Positions 25,204 through 36,650 of a DNA stretch of 64,000 nucleotides are shown one piece after another. The notes beneath the pieces were generated by a model. That model saw only the letters and a program-made list of their open reading frames with translations. It did no database searches and was not told where the DNA came from. The stretch comes from Batkoa obscura (lineage: Eukaryota > Entomophthoromycota > Entomophthoromycetes > Entomophthorales > Batkoaceae): contig JASVEC010000070.1 in NCBI GenBank assembly GCA_030770535.1, positions 1 to 64,000 on the forward strand, in the 5' to 3' direction. Each line of letters begins with the position of its first letter. Positions within the stretch are counted from its first letter, which is position 1. The position numbers were made by a program, and so were the translations under genes.

Positions 25204-26202
25204 ATGCTTTATAATTACTCACCTCCTTTACTGAGTACAATAAACCATGTACCTACCACTTCGTTATCTTTGACTCATGCTATCTTTGAATCCCAGATTC
25301 AACCTAAACCAAAACTATTAATACGTAAAATTTCGGGGGAAGTTGTTAAACCGATATTAAAAAGAGAAGATAGTTTTAATAGTAAACATGGACTAAAAAG
25401 TGTCCAGTTTTCAAGTAAAGAATTAGCTAAAATAGTGCGATTCGATAAAACATTATGTCCTCAATCTATTAGTGGGAAAATACCTTTAAGTATTAAATTG
25501 ACTAATTTCAATTCAACTGTAGATAGGTATCATCATATGGTTCATTTAGAAGGTATCGAATTAAGTAAAGATAAGTCAAGAATTCAAGGGCTAATAAATG
25601 TAACCAATATAACCTTTCAAAAAGAAGTTATAGTGAGATATACCTTTGATAATTGGACTTCATTTTCACATATCGATGCTTATCATCATAAAAGTATAAA
25701 TCAAGATAAAGATCAATTTCAATTTGTATTAACCTTACCAAAAGATAAGTTAACGAGCGAAGATGTAAATGCGGAATATAATTTAAAATTTGCAATTCAA
25801 TATAATGTATGTAATAATGAGTACTGGGATAACAACGAAGGTAAAAATTATACAGTAACCATTAAACCCAGTGTATATATTAAAGAACCAAAGCCAAGTT
25901 TCGGTTCAAGGTATTGTATCAACGATAGCTTGAAGGAAGAAGTAGTAAATCAGCATATCAAATGTATACCGAAATCGAGTTATAAACAAAATGATTTTAT
26001 ATCGATAAATGAAACTTTTTTTACATCGTCAAATGTATTCAATAATATCCAGTGTAACAATAATCTTTTAAGCTCTTCTCCTATCCACTTATCTTGTTCC
26101 CCAGTTTATGGTATGGGTTGGGCTAAAGCAGGTTCATCTTGGTTTGACTCCATCACTATAGACTCTTTCAGTCATTCACCACCAGTTTCTTTTAGTTCTT
26201 AG
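25204..26202 (+). CDS. CBM21 glycogen-targeting PP1 regulatory subunit, paralog C
   Basis: Single exon, 332 aa. It has RKISGEVVKPILKRE at ~41-55, then the PP1-docking motif KSVQF at residues 65-69. The CBM21 domain (~75-225) includes IVRFDKTLCPQSISG, VHLEGIELSKDKSRIQG, VIVRYTFDNWTSF, and FAIQYNVCNNEYWDNNEG followed by KNYTV. The key aromatic and Asn residues for glucan binding are present. The tail is shorter than in A and B, with Cys/Ser-rich low complexity. Its role should be as for paralog A: bringing PP1 to glycogen particles. Whether the three differ in timing or in substrate cannot be read from the sequence. Confidence 0.9.
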   Translation: MLYNYSPPLLSTINHVPTTSLSLTHAIFESQIQPKPKLLIRKISGEVVKPILKREDSFNSKHGLKSVQFSSKELAKIVRFDKTLCPQSISGKIPLSIKLTNFNSTVDRYHHMVHLEGIELSKDKSRIQGLINVTNITFQKEVIVRYTFDNWTSFSHIDAYHHKSINQDKDQFQFVLTLPKDKLTSEDVNAEYNLKFAIQYNVCNNEYWDNNEGKNYTVTIKPSVYIKEPKPSFGSRYCINDSLKEEVVNQHIKCIPKSSYKQNDFISINETFFTSSNVFNNIQCNNNLLSSSPIHLSCSPVYGMGWAKAGSSWFDSITIDSFSHSPPVSFSS

Positions 26203-27330
26203 GTCTTTGATTCTTTTTAGTTTAATAAATTATATGTTTTTTTACAATAATTTGATAGGAAATTTTTATAAGTTTGTTTTAAGTTGTGAATGTTTACTGT
26301 AGCTTTTTGATTTATGATTTGTAATCATAAAGTTAAAATTTAAAAAAACTTTAGGTAGATAATGTACAGTAATTATTATTGAATCTCATAAGCCTTTTTT
26401 CGGACTAGATCTTTTAACAAAACACCCGTTCAGTATTCACTGATCCGCTAAAAGTCAGTCTTGAATTATTCAAAAAACTATACCAAACTATTCCTTTTAC
26501 TTTTTATATTAGGACCTAAAAAATCCCCTTAACACTTATCCCAATTTCTTAATTTTCTCCATTGTTTTTTAAGTGAATAAATGCCTATTAGTTTTTATAG
26601 TCTAGTGTATTTTTAGGCGGAAATTACTATGACTATAAATGTATCTAGATTCTTTTGGACAAAATTCGCGGCTAATTTTGCAATGAAAATTTGCAAATTG
26701 GTTATAATCAATTAATTGTTGATAGAAAGGATCAAAACTATTGTTTTAATATAAATAAAGTACTTAAAACATGAATGTCTTATTTGATTTAATTGTTAAA
26801 AAGTTTTTTTCTAATACCTTTTTTTTAATATGTTCAAGCTAATTTAATAAAAGTTTTTCATCTTTAAAAGTCTAGACACTAAGTACTTTATTTATCAAAA
26901 TAAAAACAATATAAAAAAAAATAACTCTTCAAAAATGTTACAAGGAGGGTATTAAACTAGTAGGCTCAGAATCCCTTCAAAGTATTTTAGTCCTCTTTAG
27001 GCTTAACTAAGTCAAAGAGATCAAGGTTAGAGATTTAATAGAGGTGATGGGGTTATGGGTATCATTAATAAATTGATGAGCGAAAAACCTCTTATAAGTA
27101 TTGTAGATGCTTGCGGCAGTAAAAGGGAACGAAAAAAGGGACATAAGGGGTCAATGTGGAATGAAAGCTGTAGAAGTGTGAATCTAGTTAAACAATTTTA
27201 ACTTTTTAAACATTGCGATATTTTTATAGTTTTTATTTTTATATAAATAAATAAATAAAAATCTTTTTAGTCTATTTTTTTGACTAATCATAGAATCTTG
27301 GTTCAATATATTAGAAATATGTTTTAAAGA
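26203..27330. other. Spacer with a less AT-rich patch of unknown origin
   Basis: About 26940-27185 is noticeably richer in G than its surroundings and carries no open frame of useful length. I could not match it to anything in the window. Confidence 0.4.
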
Positions 27331-27435
27331 TATGGGGATGTATTTTTGTATTTAAGAATTTTACTAACAAATTTTCCGCTCAAATAGCGCTTAAAAAACG
27401 GAAAAAATAATGAAGCCAAAAAAAACACTCTCATA
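27331..27435 (+). repeat. MITE copy 7
   Basis: Forward copy with ends TATGGGGATGT and ACACTCTCATA. The core TTTTCCGCTCAAATAGCGCT is perfect. Confidence 0.9.
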
Positions 27436-27474
27436 TATTGAGCTTATTGATAATTAAATAAGTTTTATATTTGC

Positions 27475-27573
27475 TTATTATATTATATTATATTATATTA
27501 TATTATATTATATTATATTATATTATATTATATTATATTATATTATATTATATTATATTATATTATATTATAT
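27475..27573 (+). repeat. TATTA pentanucleotide microsatellite
   Basis: About 20 nearly perfect tandem copies of TATTA, lying between MITE copies 7 and 8. Confidence 0.97.
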
Positions 27574-27626
27574 TGTATTTTATTTATTTAATAAATAATA
27601 GAACATAATTTTTTATAATAAAACTA

Positions 27627-27731
27627 TATGGGGATGTATTTTTATGTTTAAAAATTTTACTAACAAATTTTCCATTTAAATATCGCTTAAAAAATGGAAA
27701 AAATAATGAAGTCAAAAAAAACACCCCCATA
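27627..27731 (+). repeat. MITE copy 8
   Basis: Forward copy with ends TATGGGGATGT and ACACCCCCATA. Confidence 0.9.
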
Positions 27732-27814
27732 TATTAAAATAAAAAATGGATTTTATATTTTTATAATAATTTTGATTTAATTTTATAACTTTAAATAATT
27801 TATAAAACATAAAA

Positions 27815-27921
27815 CATGGGGATATATTTTTTTTATTCAAGAATTTTATTAACAATCTTTCTGCTCAAACAGCACTTAAGAAATGGAAAAGGTGATGAAA
27901 CCAAAAAAAAACATCCCCATA
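27815..27921 (+). repeat. MITE copy 9
   Basis: Forward copy with ends CATGGGGATAT and ACATCCCCATA. It is the third in tandem orientation within 600 bp. Confidence 0.9.
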
Positions 27922-28078
27922 TATTGAAATTAAAACATTAAAATCGGAAATATCTTTTTTGTCTGAAATGTAACTAAATTCTATTATTTGCGTGCAAAAA
28001 ATGTACAAGACATAGAAACGAAAAACATTGAGAGTTTTTTTTATAACAGATCAATCATAATAAGATTTATTTTCCGCG

Positions 28079-28109
28079 TAAAAATAAAATAAAATAAAAT
28101 AAAATAAAT
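28079..28109 (+). repeat. AAAAT short tandem repeat
   Basis: About six copies of AAAAT/AATAA in a row upstream of the protease gene. Confidence 0.8.
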
Positions 28110-28750
28110 ATCAATACAAGAACATTAGTCTATTCTATTGTTTTCTATACTATATCCTAAAGCACCATTACTTAATAATGTTATTTTTAGCTTAATTAAA
28201 AAATATTTTTTCAATTGGACGACTTGCTAAGTCAGACTAACTTTATTCTTAAAATTGTTATAAAAAATAAATGACAATACCAGTATCATACTACTCTTAA
28301 ATAGCCAAAGTTTTCTATTTTTAATAAAAAGATTAAATTTTATTGTTTTTTCGGGTTTTTAATATATTAACACTGGGTAATTACGATGGTTGAGTTAACT
28401 TGTTATGTATCAAAATGAGATAACTATAACTGTCATTCCTTAAATGATTAATCATAAGAAAAAATACTATAACTATGTTATTATCAAAGCTATGGCTATA
28501 GTGTATATCTATACTATTAGAAATCCATCAATGCTAAAGTAGATACATAAATAATTTACTAAAATAATTGTTTATTGTCAACTATATGTAGCTTTTATGA
28601 TTAATTTGTATCGTGGGAACCATATTTTATGTTTATCAATGGTTTAGTTTACTAACTAAAATAAAATACAGGTGGTATTATGATGACCACTCATATTATT
28701 ACTCAGCTGATTAATAGAATTATAATGAACGAAAGTTACATTTATTATAA

Positions 28751-28760
28751 GTATAAATAT
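28751..28760 (+). promoter_or_regulatory. TATA box of the serine protease gene
   Basis: GTATAAATAT is located 47-56 bp before the ATG at 28807, a sensible core-promoter spacing. Confidence 0.5.
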
Positions 28761-28806
28761 TCAAAATATCTAAAATAATGAACTAAACTAAAATTAGTTT
28801 TATAAA

Positions 28807-29679
28807 ATGAAATTCAGTCTTTATTCTTTATTCCTCATTGCTGGTGTTGTATCTGGACAAGATCAAAGAATCATTAATGGTCAAGAGTCAGTACCTTTCT
28901 CACACCCATTTGTTGTTTCATTACAAAGAAGTGGTAGTCACTTCTGTGGTGGTTCTATCCTTGACCGTAATACTATTATTACTGCTGCTCATTGTTCCCA
29001 AACAACCCCTTCAAGTGTTACTGTCAATGTACATCGTCACGATCTAAGAAAGACTGCAGCTAGTGAAAATGGTGCAAGTTTATTAGTAAAATCTATCAAT
29101 AGTCATCCACAATATTCTTCTAATACATTGACTTATGATGTATCTGTTTGGAAATTAGCTGCCCCAATTCCAAGTAATATTCAAGTTGAATTTGTTACTT
29201 TAGATTCTTCTAACATTGGTCAAACTGTTGGTTTACAAACCATTGGGGTTGGATGGGGTAGAACTAACCCAAACACCAACACCTTATCTCCAGTATTAAG
29301 AGAAGCTATATTACCAGTTTATAGTCATGACCCATGCAATACTGCTTATGGAAATTTCTTAAAGAAAGAACATCATATCTGTGCCGGATATAAAGAGGGA
29401 CTTAAAAGTATATATATATAGGGATAAATATAGATATGGAACACTAATTTTTTTATTAGGCGCTTGTAACGGCGACTCTGGTAGTCCTTTATTTGTTAAA
29501 CAAGGCGGAAACATTCAAGTTGGTATTGCAAGTTTCGTATCTGGTAGCCAATGCTTAGCCCCAGAAGCACCAACTGTAAGTTTACTCATAATATATTTTA
29601 GCAATTATTTATTTTTTAGGTATATTCTCGTGTCAATACATATATTAGCTTCATTCGTCAAATTCAATCAAAACCTTAG
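28807..29679 (+). CDS. Secreted S1A serine protease, chymotrypsin-type S1 residue
   Basis: Three exons (28807-29407, 29460-29575, 29620-29679) give 258 aa. A signal peptide (1-17, ending VVSG) is followed by a tiny propeptide QDQR and the activation site IINGQ. The catalytic triad is His62 (ITAAHC), Asp111 (TYDVSVWKL) and Ser207 (CNGDSGSP). The first intron splits the codon for residue 201, which becomes Ser; this is position 189 (chymotrypsin numbering), at the floor of the S1 pocket. Trypsins have Asp there. Ser189 predicts chymotrypsin-like or relaxed specificity rather than cleavage after Lys/Arg. The usual GDSGGP is GDSGSP. Secreted proteases of this fold are frequent in insect-associated and saprobic Entomophthorales, probably for nutrient or host-protein digestion. 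Specificity is inferred from one residue. Confidence 0.92.
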
Positions 29680-29818
29680 GTTTAATAAAACGTTATTTTA
29701 TTATGTGACTATTATAATCTTTCGATTTTATTAAAATATAATTTCTTTTGGATAAAACTATTGGCTAATTTTAAATTTATAAAATTCCAAAAAAGAAGCA
29801 AAAGCTTCTCTTGTTGAA

Positions 29819-30301
29819 ATGAGTCGCTTAATTATTAAAAGAATATTGAATAAACAAACTATCTGTAATTTGAGAGCTATCTCAATTAATAAGATACATA
29901 ACACCAGTTTTATTAATGAACAAAATAATAAAGGAGTGGATAAATTCGGTAATTTATACGAGGTACCAGAATATCCATTTAGTATTCCATTACAAGATAG
30001 AAGTAAAGAAAGCGAAGAGAATCTACGACGAAGGTTAGTTTACCAATGTCGTAAACGAGGTATATTAGAGACTGATTTAATCTTATCAACCTTTGTTGGA
30101 AAATATTTAAATGATTTATCTTATGAAGATTGTAAGCAGTTCGATCAATTATTAAATGAAAATGATTGGGATATTTATTATTGGGCAACCGAAGAAAGAA
30201 CTCCTCCAGCAAATATCGAAGGACTAAAAGTATTCCAATTAATTAAAGAACATGCTAAAAATAGAGAGAAGAAGGTATTAAGAATGCCAGAACTACTTTA
30301 A
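29819..30301 (+). CDS. SDHAF2: Succinate dehydrogenase assembly factor 2
   Basis: Single exon, 160 aa (yeast SDH5). SDHAF2 promotes covalent FAD attachment to the flavoprotein subunit of complex II in the mitochondrial matrix. The first ~35 residues (MSRLIIKRILNKQTICNLR) are basic and amphipathic, a typical presequence. The family core is clear: RRLVYQCRKRGILETDLIL, FVGKYLNDLSYEDCKQFDQL, LNENDWDIYYWATEERTPP. It starts 140 bp after the protease stop, on the same strand. Length and motifs are normal. Confidence 0.95.
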   Translation: MSRLIIKRILNKQTICNLRAISINKIHNTSFINEQNNKGVDKFGNLYEVPEYPFSIPLQDRSKESEENLRRRLVYQCRKRGILETDLILSTFVGKYLNDLSYEDCKQFDQLLNENDWDIYYWATEERTPPANIEGLKVFQLIKEHAKNREKKVLRMPELL

Positions 30302-30630
30302 ATAAAGATGAAATTTTGTTTATTTTCACGGATTAATTAGTGTTATTATTCATTTTTTATATTAAACTAGGATATTATTAAGTATTTAGCAGTTTATATA
30401 CTCACAATATAGAGCTTAGTATTCAGTCTATACTTTAATATTATACTATTTATACTATTTCAAACATAATATTCCTTTATTTTTCCAAGTTAAAGTTTTA
30501 GACATGCTGAAAGTTATGGCTAGAATGATTGGCTTAAAACTAACTCGTTGATTATTCATTTTTAATTTTTAAAATTCAAGTTTTGTTTTTAAAATTCAAG
30601 TTTTATTTTGAAATTGAAATTGAAATTGAA

Positions 30631-32012
30631 ATGGAAAAGTATAAAGTAATAAGATCAACTATCATTCTGTTATTATTAACCATTAACACATATATAGCGT
30701 ATTGAAAAATTAGGCGAAGGTAATAGATAAACGACTTAAATTATACTAAGCATAATTGTAATCGTCGATTTATAGGAACCTATGGTATTGTTTATAAAGC
30801 ACAAAATTTAGAAACCAATGAGTTTGTTGCATTAAAACGTATAAGATTGGACAACGAAGAAGAAGGGGTATATAATAATATAGATAATCTACTATGATTC
30901 TTACTTGAATTAGGTGCCTTGTACAGCTATAAGAGAAATATCTTTATTAAAAGAGTTAAAGCATTTTAATGTAGTAAAGTAAACTTAATTGAATCAGTCC
31001 TGTTCCAAATTAAAATAAGAATAGATTACACGATGTGCTTCATGTGGATAAAAAATTGGTCTTGGTTTTTGAGTTTTGTGATTCCGATTTAAAGAAATAT
31101 ATGGATGCATTTAATGGAGAATTAGAGCCTATAACTGTTAAGGTAGTATTTTAGTATATAAAAATCATAAAATCATATTAAACTATTTTAGCATTTACTA
31201 TACCAACTATTAATGGGGTTGGCTTTTTGTCACCATAATAGAGTTCTACATAGAGTAAATATCAGTATAATACTTTATTGACGAATGATTCATGAATAAT
31301 TTAGGATTTAAAGCCTCACAATTTACTTATAAATAAGGTATATATAAAATCTTAGTTACTTATAATAGCTTAATTAATCTTATACTTTATGAAGAAAGGA
31401 GAACTAAAATTAGCAGATTTTGGTTTGGCTAGAGCTTTTGGTATCCCCGTTAGAAGTTATTCTCATGAAGTAATAGCTACGGATAATTAAATAAAGCTAA
31501 GTTAATTAATTACTAGGTTGTTACCCTATGGTATCGTCCACCCGACGTATTAATGGGATCGAGACATTATGATACAGCTATTGATATTTGGTCAGTTGGT
31601 TGTATATTTGCAGGTATTTCAGCTTTGCTTTATTATATGATAAATAATAAAATAATTCTTATAGAAATGTCGTCTGGATTACCATTATTTCCAGGAAATT
31701 CAGTAAAAGATCAATTAGTAAGGATTTTCAAAATACTAGGAACTCCAACCGAATTAACGTGGCCTGGGGTCTCTCTTCTACCTGATTTTAAGCCATTCCC
31801 ACATTTTCCAGCTACTTCACTTGCTCCTTTGGTTCCAAAATTAGAACCACAAGGTGTTGATTTACTTGTGGTACTATATTATATTATATGATAGTTTTTG
31901 TTTATACTTAATGATATCTTATTAGCGCTTGTTAGAATATGATCCTTCTAAGAGAATTACTGCTCATGCAGCACTTTCTCACCCATATTTCGCGGATATC
32001 GAAAAAGACTAA
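30631..32012 (+). CDS. CDK5: Cyclin-dependent kinase of the CDK5/PHO85 group
   Basis: Eleven exons: 30631-30645, 30698-30719, 30776-30867, 30914-30978, 31025-31142, 31192-31254, 31305-31337, 31395-31469, 31517-31613, 31665-31870, 31926-32012. They join in frame to 290 aa, the usual CDK size. Kinase motifs: [12 protein letters not shown] (Gly-rich loop with inhibitory Thr/Tyr), FVALKRIRL (catalytic Lys), [17 protein letters not shown] (cyclin-binding helix), HRDLKPQNLLIN, and [19 protein letters not shown]. The [23 protein letters not shown] stretch is diagnostic of CDK5/PHO85; the T-loop Thr of CDK1/2 is replaced by Ser. In yeast PHO85 controls phosphate signalling and glycogen synthase. The three glycogen-PP1 genes in this window make a functional link tempting but unproven. 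The first exon codes only five residues. Confidence 0.96.
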
Positions 32013-33045
32013 CTTGGTTCTTATTTTATATAAACACTATTTTTTATTATAATCTAATATATTTAGCCATACGATATCTTAATTATTCTATTTATAACTT
32101 TGATATTTTAAGAATAACTGAGATCCATATATTAAACTAGAATTTATTTTATAAAACTGATAAACACAATGATAAACTAGTGGAAGGGTGATAAACATAA
32201 CATATAGTACATTGGCTTAGATGTTTACTATTACTGTATTTATATAATTCGAGTGAAATTTGAGTTGGAAAAGCCAAAGATAAACAATTTCTTTTAGGTT
32301 AGTCGTTTTCAAGGGAATTATGAAGATTCCATGAAAGTATTTCAATTTAAGTCATAGACTGCTTCTTTAAAACCTTAAAATAGTAAAAATCACAAGTTAT
32401 TCATAGTTGAAGATAATAAAGGTTTATAACGAACTGGTCAATAATATGACTGGAGGAACCGGGATGTGATAAGAGAGGAGAGATATGATTGCGCTAATTG
32501 GAGAAACACTCTAAGTTTAATTGACAAGCTAGTATTTGATTAGGTTGGACTTCATATGGGAAAACTACATTTTGTACAACACTACTCGAAAGTGAGGAAG
32601 ATGGGCACATCCAAAGGTAGTGGTCATTTGGTCATTTGAGGATAAATTTATGTAAAAGAGTAGATGGCCCAAAACCCCGCTATCGTTATAAAGTCTGAGG
32701 TATGCTTCCTTAAAATCTTGGATGGTAAAAACATGAAAGGCTTGATTAATAAAATTAAGAATAGTAGAGAAGTAACATGTTATCTACATAATATCCTTTA
32801 TTTTTTAAAATATTATTCTACGGAAATCATAAAGAATAAGGTAAAATGCTATATCATAAACAAATATCTTTTATTTAACCATATATGCTAAAGTGGATTT
32901 TGTTTGAGAAAAAAGTAGCGTTTTAAAAATGGCAGAAGGAATAGTTTAGATGTTTTTCAGAAACTTTATATATTCTAAAACTTTAAATATAAATACAAAT
33001 TGTAGCATTTATCAATACAAGATTTTTGTATTATAAAATAATCTA
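32013..33045. other. Spacer with scattered unassignable coding-like patches
   Basis: About 32440-32660 is less AT-rich than its surroundings. An open frame at 32664-32891 (75 codons) is rich in Lys, Asn and Ile with no motif. I do not call a gene. Confidence 0.4.
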
Positions 33046-33150
33046 TATGGGGATGTATTTTTGTGTTTAAGAATTTTACTAACAAATTTTCCGCTCAAAT
33101 AGCGCTTAAAAAATGGAAAAAATAATGAAGTCAAAAAAAACACTCCCATA
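33046..33150 (+). repeat. MITE copy 10
   Basis: Forward copy close to consensus: ends TATGGGGATGT and ACACTCCCATA, flanked by TA on the left. Confidence 0.92.
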
Positions 33151-33291
33151 TGGTATTGCTAAAATTGTATATGAGGTTATTTAGTGTTTTTAAAAGTAAA
33201 AACATAGATGCATAGGAGATAAATATGACACCATAAGTTATATTATTAATCTAAACTTAAAATGCTTCTGTTATTAGCTTGTTCTTTAAAA

Positions 33292-33393
33292 TATGGGGAC
33301 GCATTTTTGTTTAAGAATTTTACTAGCAATTATTCTACTCAAATAGCACTTGAAAAATCGAAAAAGTAATAAAATCAAAAAAACATCCCCATA
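33292..33393 (+). repeat. MITE copy 11
   Basis: Forward copy with ends TATGGGGACGC and ACATCCCCATA. It lies just past the 3' end of the F-box pseudogene. Confidence 0.9.
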
Positions 33394-33429
33394 TAATAAA
33401 TAGAAAATTACAAATGAAAAATAATAGCA

Positions 33430-34778
33430 TAAATGATTTATTTTAACTGGAATCGTGAAATACCTAAAGCAGTATTTTTATAATACTCAAAGCGAGAAAG
33501 TAGATTATTAAATTTTAACTCACTATCACTTATGGATTTTTTTATCAATTTGAACTAAAAACTGTTTCTTATAGCAAACTAGCTTGATTATTTTAGAATT
33601 ATGATAATAGCATTCTCCATTTATAAAAGTAACTACTTTGGTGTTATGCAAAAGGAGTATCATATGAAATATATTATTAGTTGAGATGTTATATCATTTA
33701 AAAATTGCTTTTTCAATTGACTTAGAGTGTATAAAATTGTTGTTTCCGTATACTGTCCTATGTTTATTTTTGAAGCCTCAGAAACATAATGTTTCAAACC
33801 AGACCCTCGATTTGTACACTTTGGTCTATGGATAGTTAATATTTGGGGATTTTGTAAATGTAAAATAGTTTTAAAGGTAGGCTCAAAAATATCTAAGCCA
33901 CTAATATGTATTTCTTTTAAACACGAAAAGTCAGAAAGCAGACTTATATTGGACATTAATTTAGTGAAGCCAAAAAATTCAATATTTGGATGTGATAATT
34001 TAAACATATCATCACATATGAAATCATCTATAATTGCATACACTTCTTTATTCTAAAAACATCATCTAAATAACTTAAGTCAACTTCATTTATCGGTGTA
34101 CTTATCAACTTCAATATTTCAAGTAAATAAAATTTTGGACCATTACTTAAACTTGAAGACATCGAAAATATACCAAAAATAATTACCAGCTTCTTTATCT
34201 GGGTAAAAGACCCCTTTAATTTTTCAATCCCATTTAGTTTGATTTAAGCATGTCTAATTATTAAAGTCTTGAGCTGATCTGTATCAAGTAATTTGATAAG
34301 ATAATCTAAATCGATTGAGCCTTTGATTGTAGCAGTGGATTTTTTAATTTTAAATAATAAATACATATACTTTAATAAAATAGTTTTGCAGTCCTTCTTA
34401 ATAGTTAATATCATGTTCTTTAGATAAAGGAGCTATTTGTGGTACTAAGCTATTCAACAAGAGACATTGGGTAATTTCGAGTAATCAACATATAATATTT
34501 TACTTTTGGTGCATAACTTTAAATAGTTTAATTATTCGTTCGTTCTTTTCAATTATTGTACATCATCACTGTGACCTTTACAAAGTGTATTGGATCCATG
34601 AGTAGGCTGATGAACATAAGTAGGCTGAATAGCATAAGTTATAAGAAATGAGATGGTTAATTTGTTTAAACAATACCTTATTTAAAAACCTTAAATCAAA
34701 TGATTCATCCGGAGACAAGGATCTAAAAATAGTATCGGCTGGAATGTTGGGTGAGTTATCTAATTTTAAGGTACTCAT
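33430..34778 (-). pseudogene. F-box/LRR-like pseudogene, paralog of the gene at 42332-43717
   Basis: The first 66 codons (34778 to 34578) are MSTLKLDNSPNIPADTIF... , nearly the same F-box as the intact gene's MTTLKLDNLPDIVADTIF. A second open stretch (34043-33660) matches its middle part: YAIIDDFICDDMFKLSHPNI against VFIDIDDFIYQDTIKSTHPTI, then FGFTKLMSNISLL. Homology continues on both sides, but frameshifts and stops interrupt it, so no full product is possible. The upstream TATAAATAAAG is conserved at the same spacing. It is therefore a gene duplication that included the promoter and later decayed. The two copies lie 9 kb apart on the same strand. Confidence 0.88.
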
Positions 34779-34814
34779 TTTATATTAAATTGAAAAATAA
34801 AGTCATAAGTTTTC

Positions 34815-34827
34815 CTTTATTTATACT
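34815..34827 (-). promoter_or_regulatory. TATA box of the F-box pseudogene
   Basis: On the minus strand TATAAATAAAG stands 37 bp before the ATG, as in the intact paralog. Confidence 0.5.
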
Positions 34828-34992
34828 ATATATAAATATGTAGGTTATAAAAAGGTTATCTTAGTATTTACTCATTTTTTATTCAAATGACATAAACTAT
34901 ATCAAATTTATCTTATTGTTCGTTTATTCCAATGGTTGAGTTAAACGTTTTTATTAAAACACTTTCAACTAAAGGTAATGTTTTAAGCTTTA

Positions 34993-35090
34993 TATGAGGA
35001 TGTTCTTTTCACTACTTTTTCTATTTTTTAAGTGCTATTTGAGTAGAAAAACTATCAATAAAATTCTTAAACAAATAATACACTCCTATA
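34993..35090 (-). repeat. MITE copy 12
   Basis: Reverse copy with ends TATGAGGATGT and ACACTCCTATA. It is slightly short. Confidence 0.88.
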
Positions 35091-36573
35091 TCTTTATTTA
35101 TCTAATATTACTACAAAAATGCTTTTAGAAAATTACAATTTAACACCTTAATCACACAGGTTATTCTAAAAGATTTTATTATATATGATGTAATATTATG
35201 AAATTGAAATAAGATATTTGATATAAAGAACTCTAGTATGAATACTTATAATAGTAACATATCAGCAGGGCTTATTTTTTATCGTATTTAGTGCGTTTTC
35301 TATATCTATGTAAGTATGAACCTAATCTAAAATTAATAATAGCAATTTTTAAAAAATAGTTGTTTTTTAGTTGGTTGAAAGTTTTAAGCTTTCGCTATAG
35401 TTAAAAGACACAAGAGAATATAAATATGGAGGAGAATGTGGTAGCGTTATTTTTGGGCTGTTTTTGTATTAGAGAGAGTATTTCTTCTGTGCACAATTTA
35501 TTCGATTTAGTGTATATTTCATAGCAAAAAATTTAAGGGGTTTTGTGCATATAAAATACTAGACAAAAATTAAACTATGAGTAATTTAATTTTTCGACTT
35601 AGTAGAAGAGTCAATAGCCATATTAGAACTTCACATTTATTAATTGGTGTTTTAAAATGGTTACTTTGAAATGATTACGCTATTAATAAAGTTCTTAGGC
35701 TTTGATTTTTATGGATTTAGTTTGTGATCATTTAACTGTATATTATTAAGTTCAGCCTTAATTAATATAGCTGCTACTGTCGAAAGTAGAGAAATAATTA
35801 ATGAAATATTCTATGATTTAAAATATAACAAATATTTTGTCCTAAAGCTCCTGCTTTAAGAGAATAGACATATAACCACTCTTATGAATAATACAAATAA
35901 TTCTACAAAATATAATTATTTCCAAGATATTGCTTTATAGTGACAAATGTGGAGCTTAATACTTGTCATAAATTTGTGGGTTAAAAGTTCGGTTATAAAA
36001 ATAAGAGTTTTGATACCATTTTCTTTTATATCAATGGGGATATACTAAAAGTGGAAATTCTCTTTTTTACTCAACTCATGATTTTATTTTTTTAAACTAT
36101 ATATAGTCCTTTTAATTTTTTTACTATCTCCGCTTCTTTTTCATATATAATTATATCAATATAAAACTATACTCTATTGTTGAGTTATAACAAAAACTTT
36201 TGAGTAGGAGTGAATTAAAAATAATGGAATTTAAGAATTAAAGGGATCTTTAATTCTTAATCCGTGCGCTATACTTTGTATAATAAAACAAAAAGAATAG
36301 TAAATTTAAGTTTATGGATATTACAAAAGTGGTGCTAGTAAACAAAATGTAATTGGCTGAATTCAAGGTTTAAATCTGAATCCATATTTTTAAAACTATT
36401 ATATTAATTTATTGGACAACATAATGAATATACTCAATTTAAAGGTCTATTATTAGTTGATCTCACTTTTAATATGGCAATTTACACTAGTGAAAGAATT
36501 AGTTATTTTTCATCTATGTAACTTGTTCCTAATTGTATAATGTATAATTTAGAGTCTAGACCGTTTCCTTAAA
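35091..36573. other. Spacer, nothing recognised
   Basis: AT-rich. About 35355-35395 has a faint resemblance to the start of the decayed element at 16350, too weak to call. Confidence 0.4.
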
Positions 36574-36584
36574 CTATATAAATA
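36574..36584 (+). promoter_or_regulatory. TATA box of the small two-exon gene
   Basis: CTATATAAATA is located about 70 bp before the ATG at 36651. Confidence 0.45.
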
Positions 36585-36650
36585 GTTTAAATAGATTTAA
36601 ATGATATTTTAATATTAATCGTTTTTTATTTCTAAAATAAATACCCCATC

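Noticed and set aside
32664-32891. 75-codon open frame after the CDK gene
   Set aside because: No family, no exon partner, AT-driven residues.
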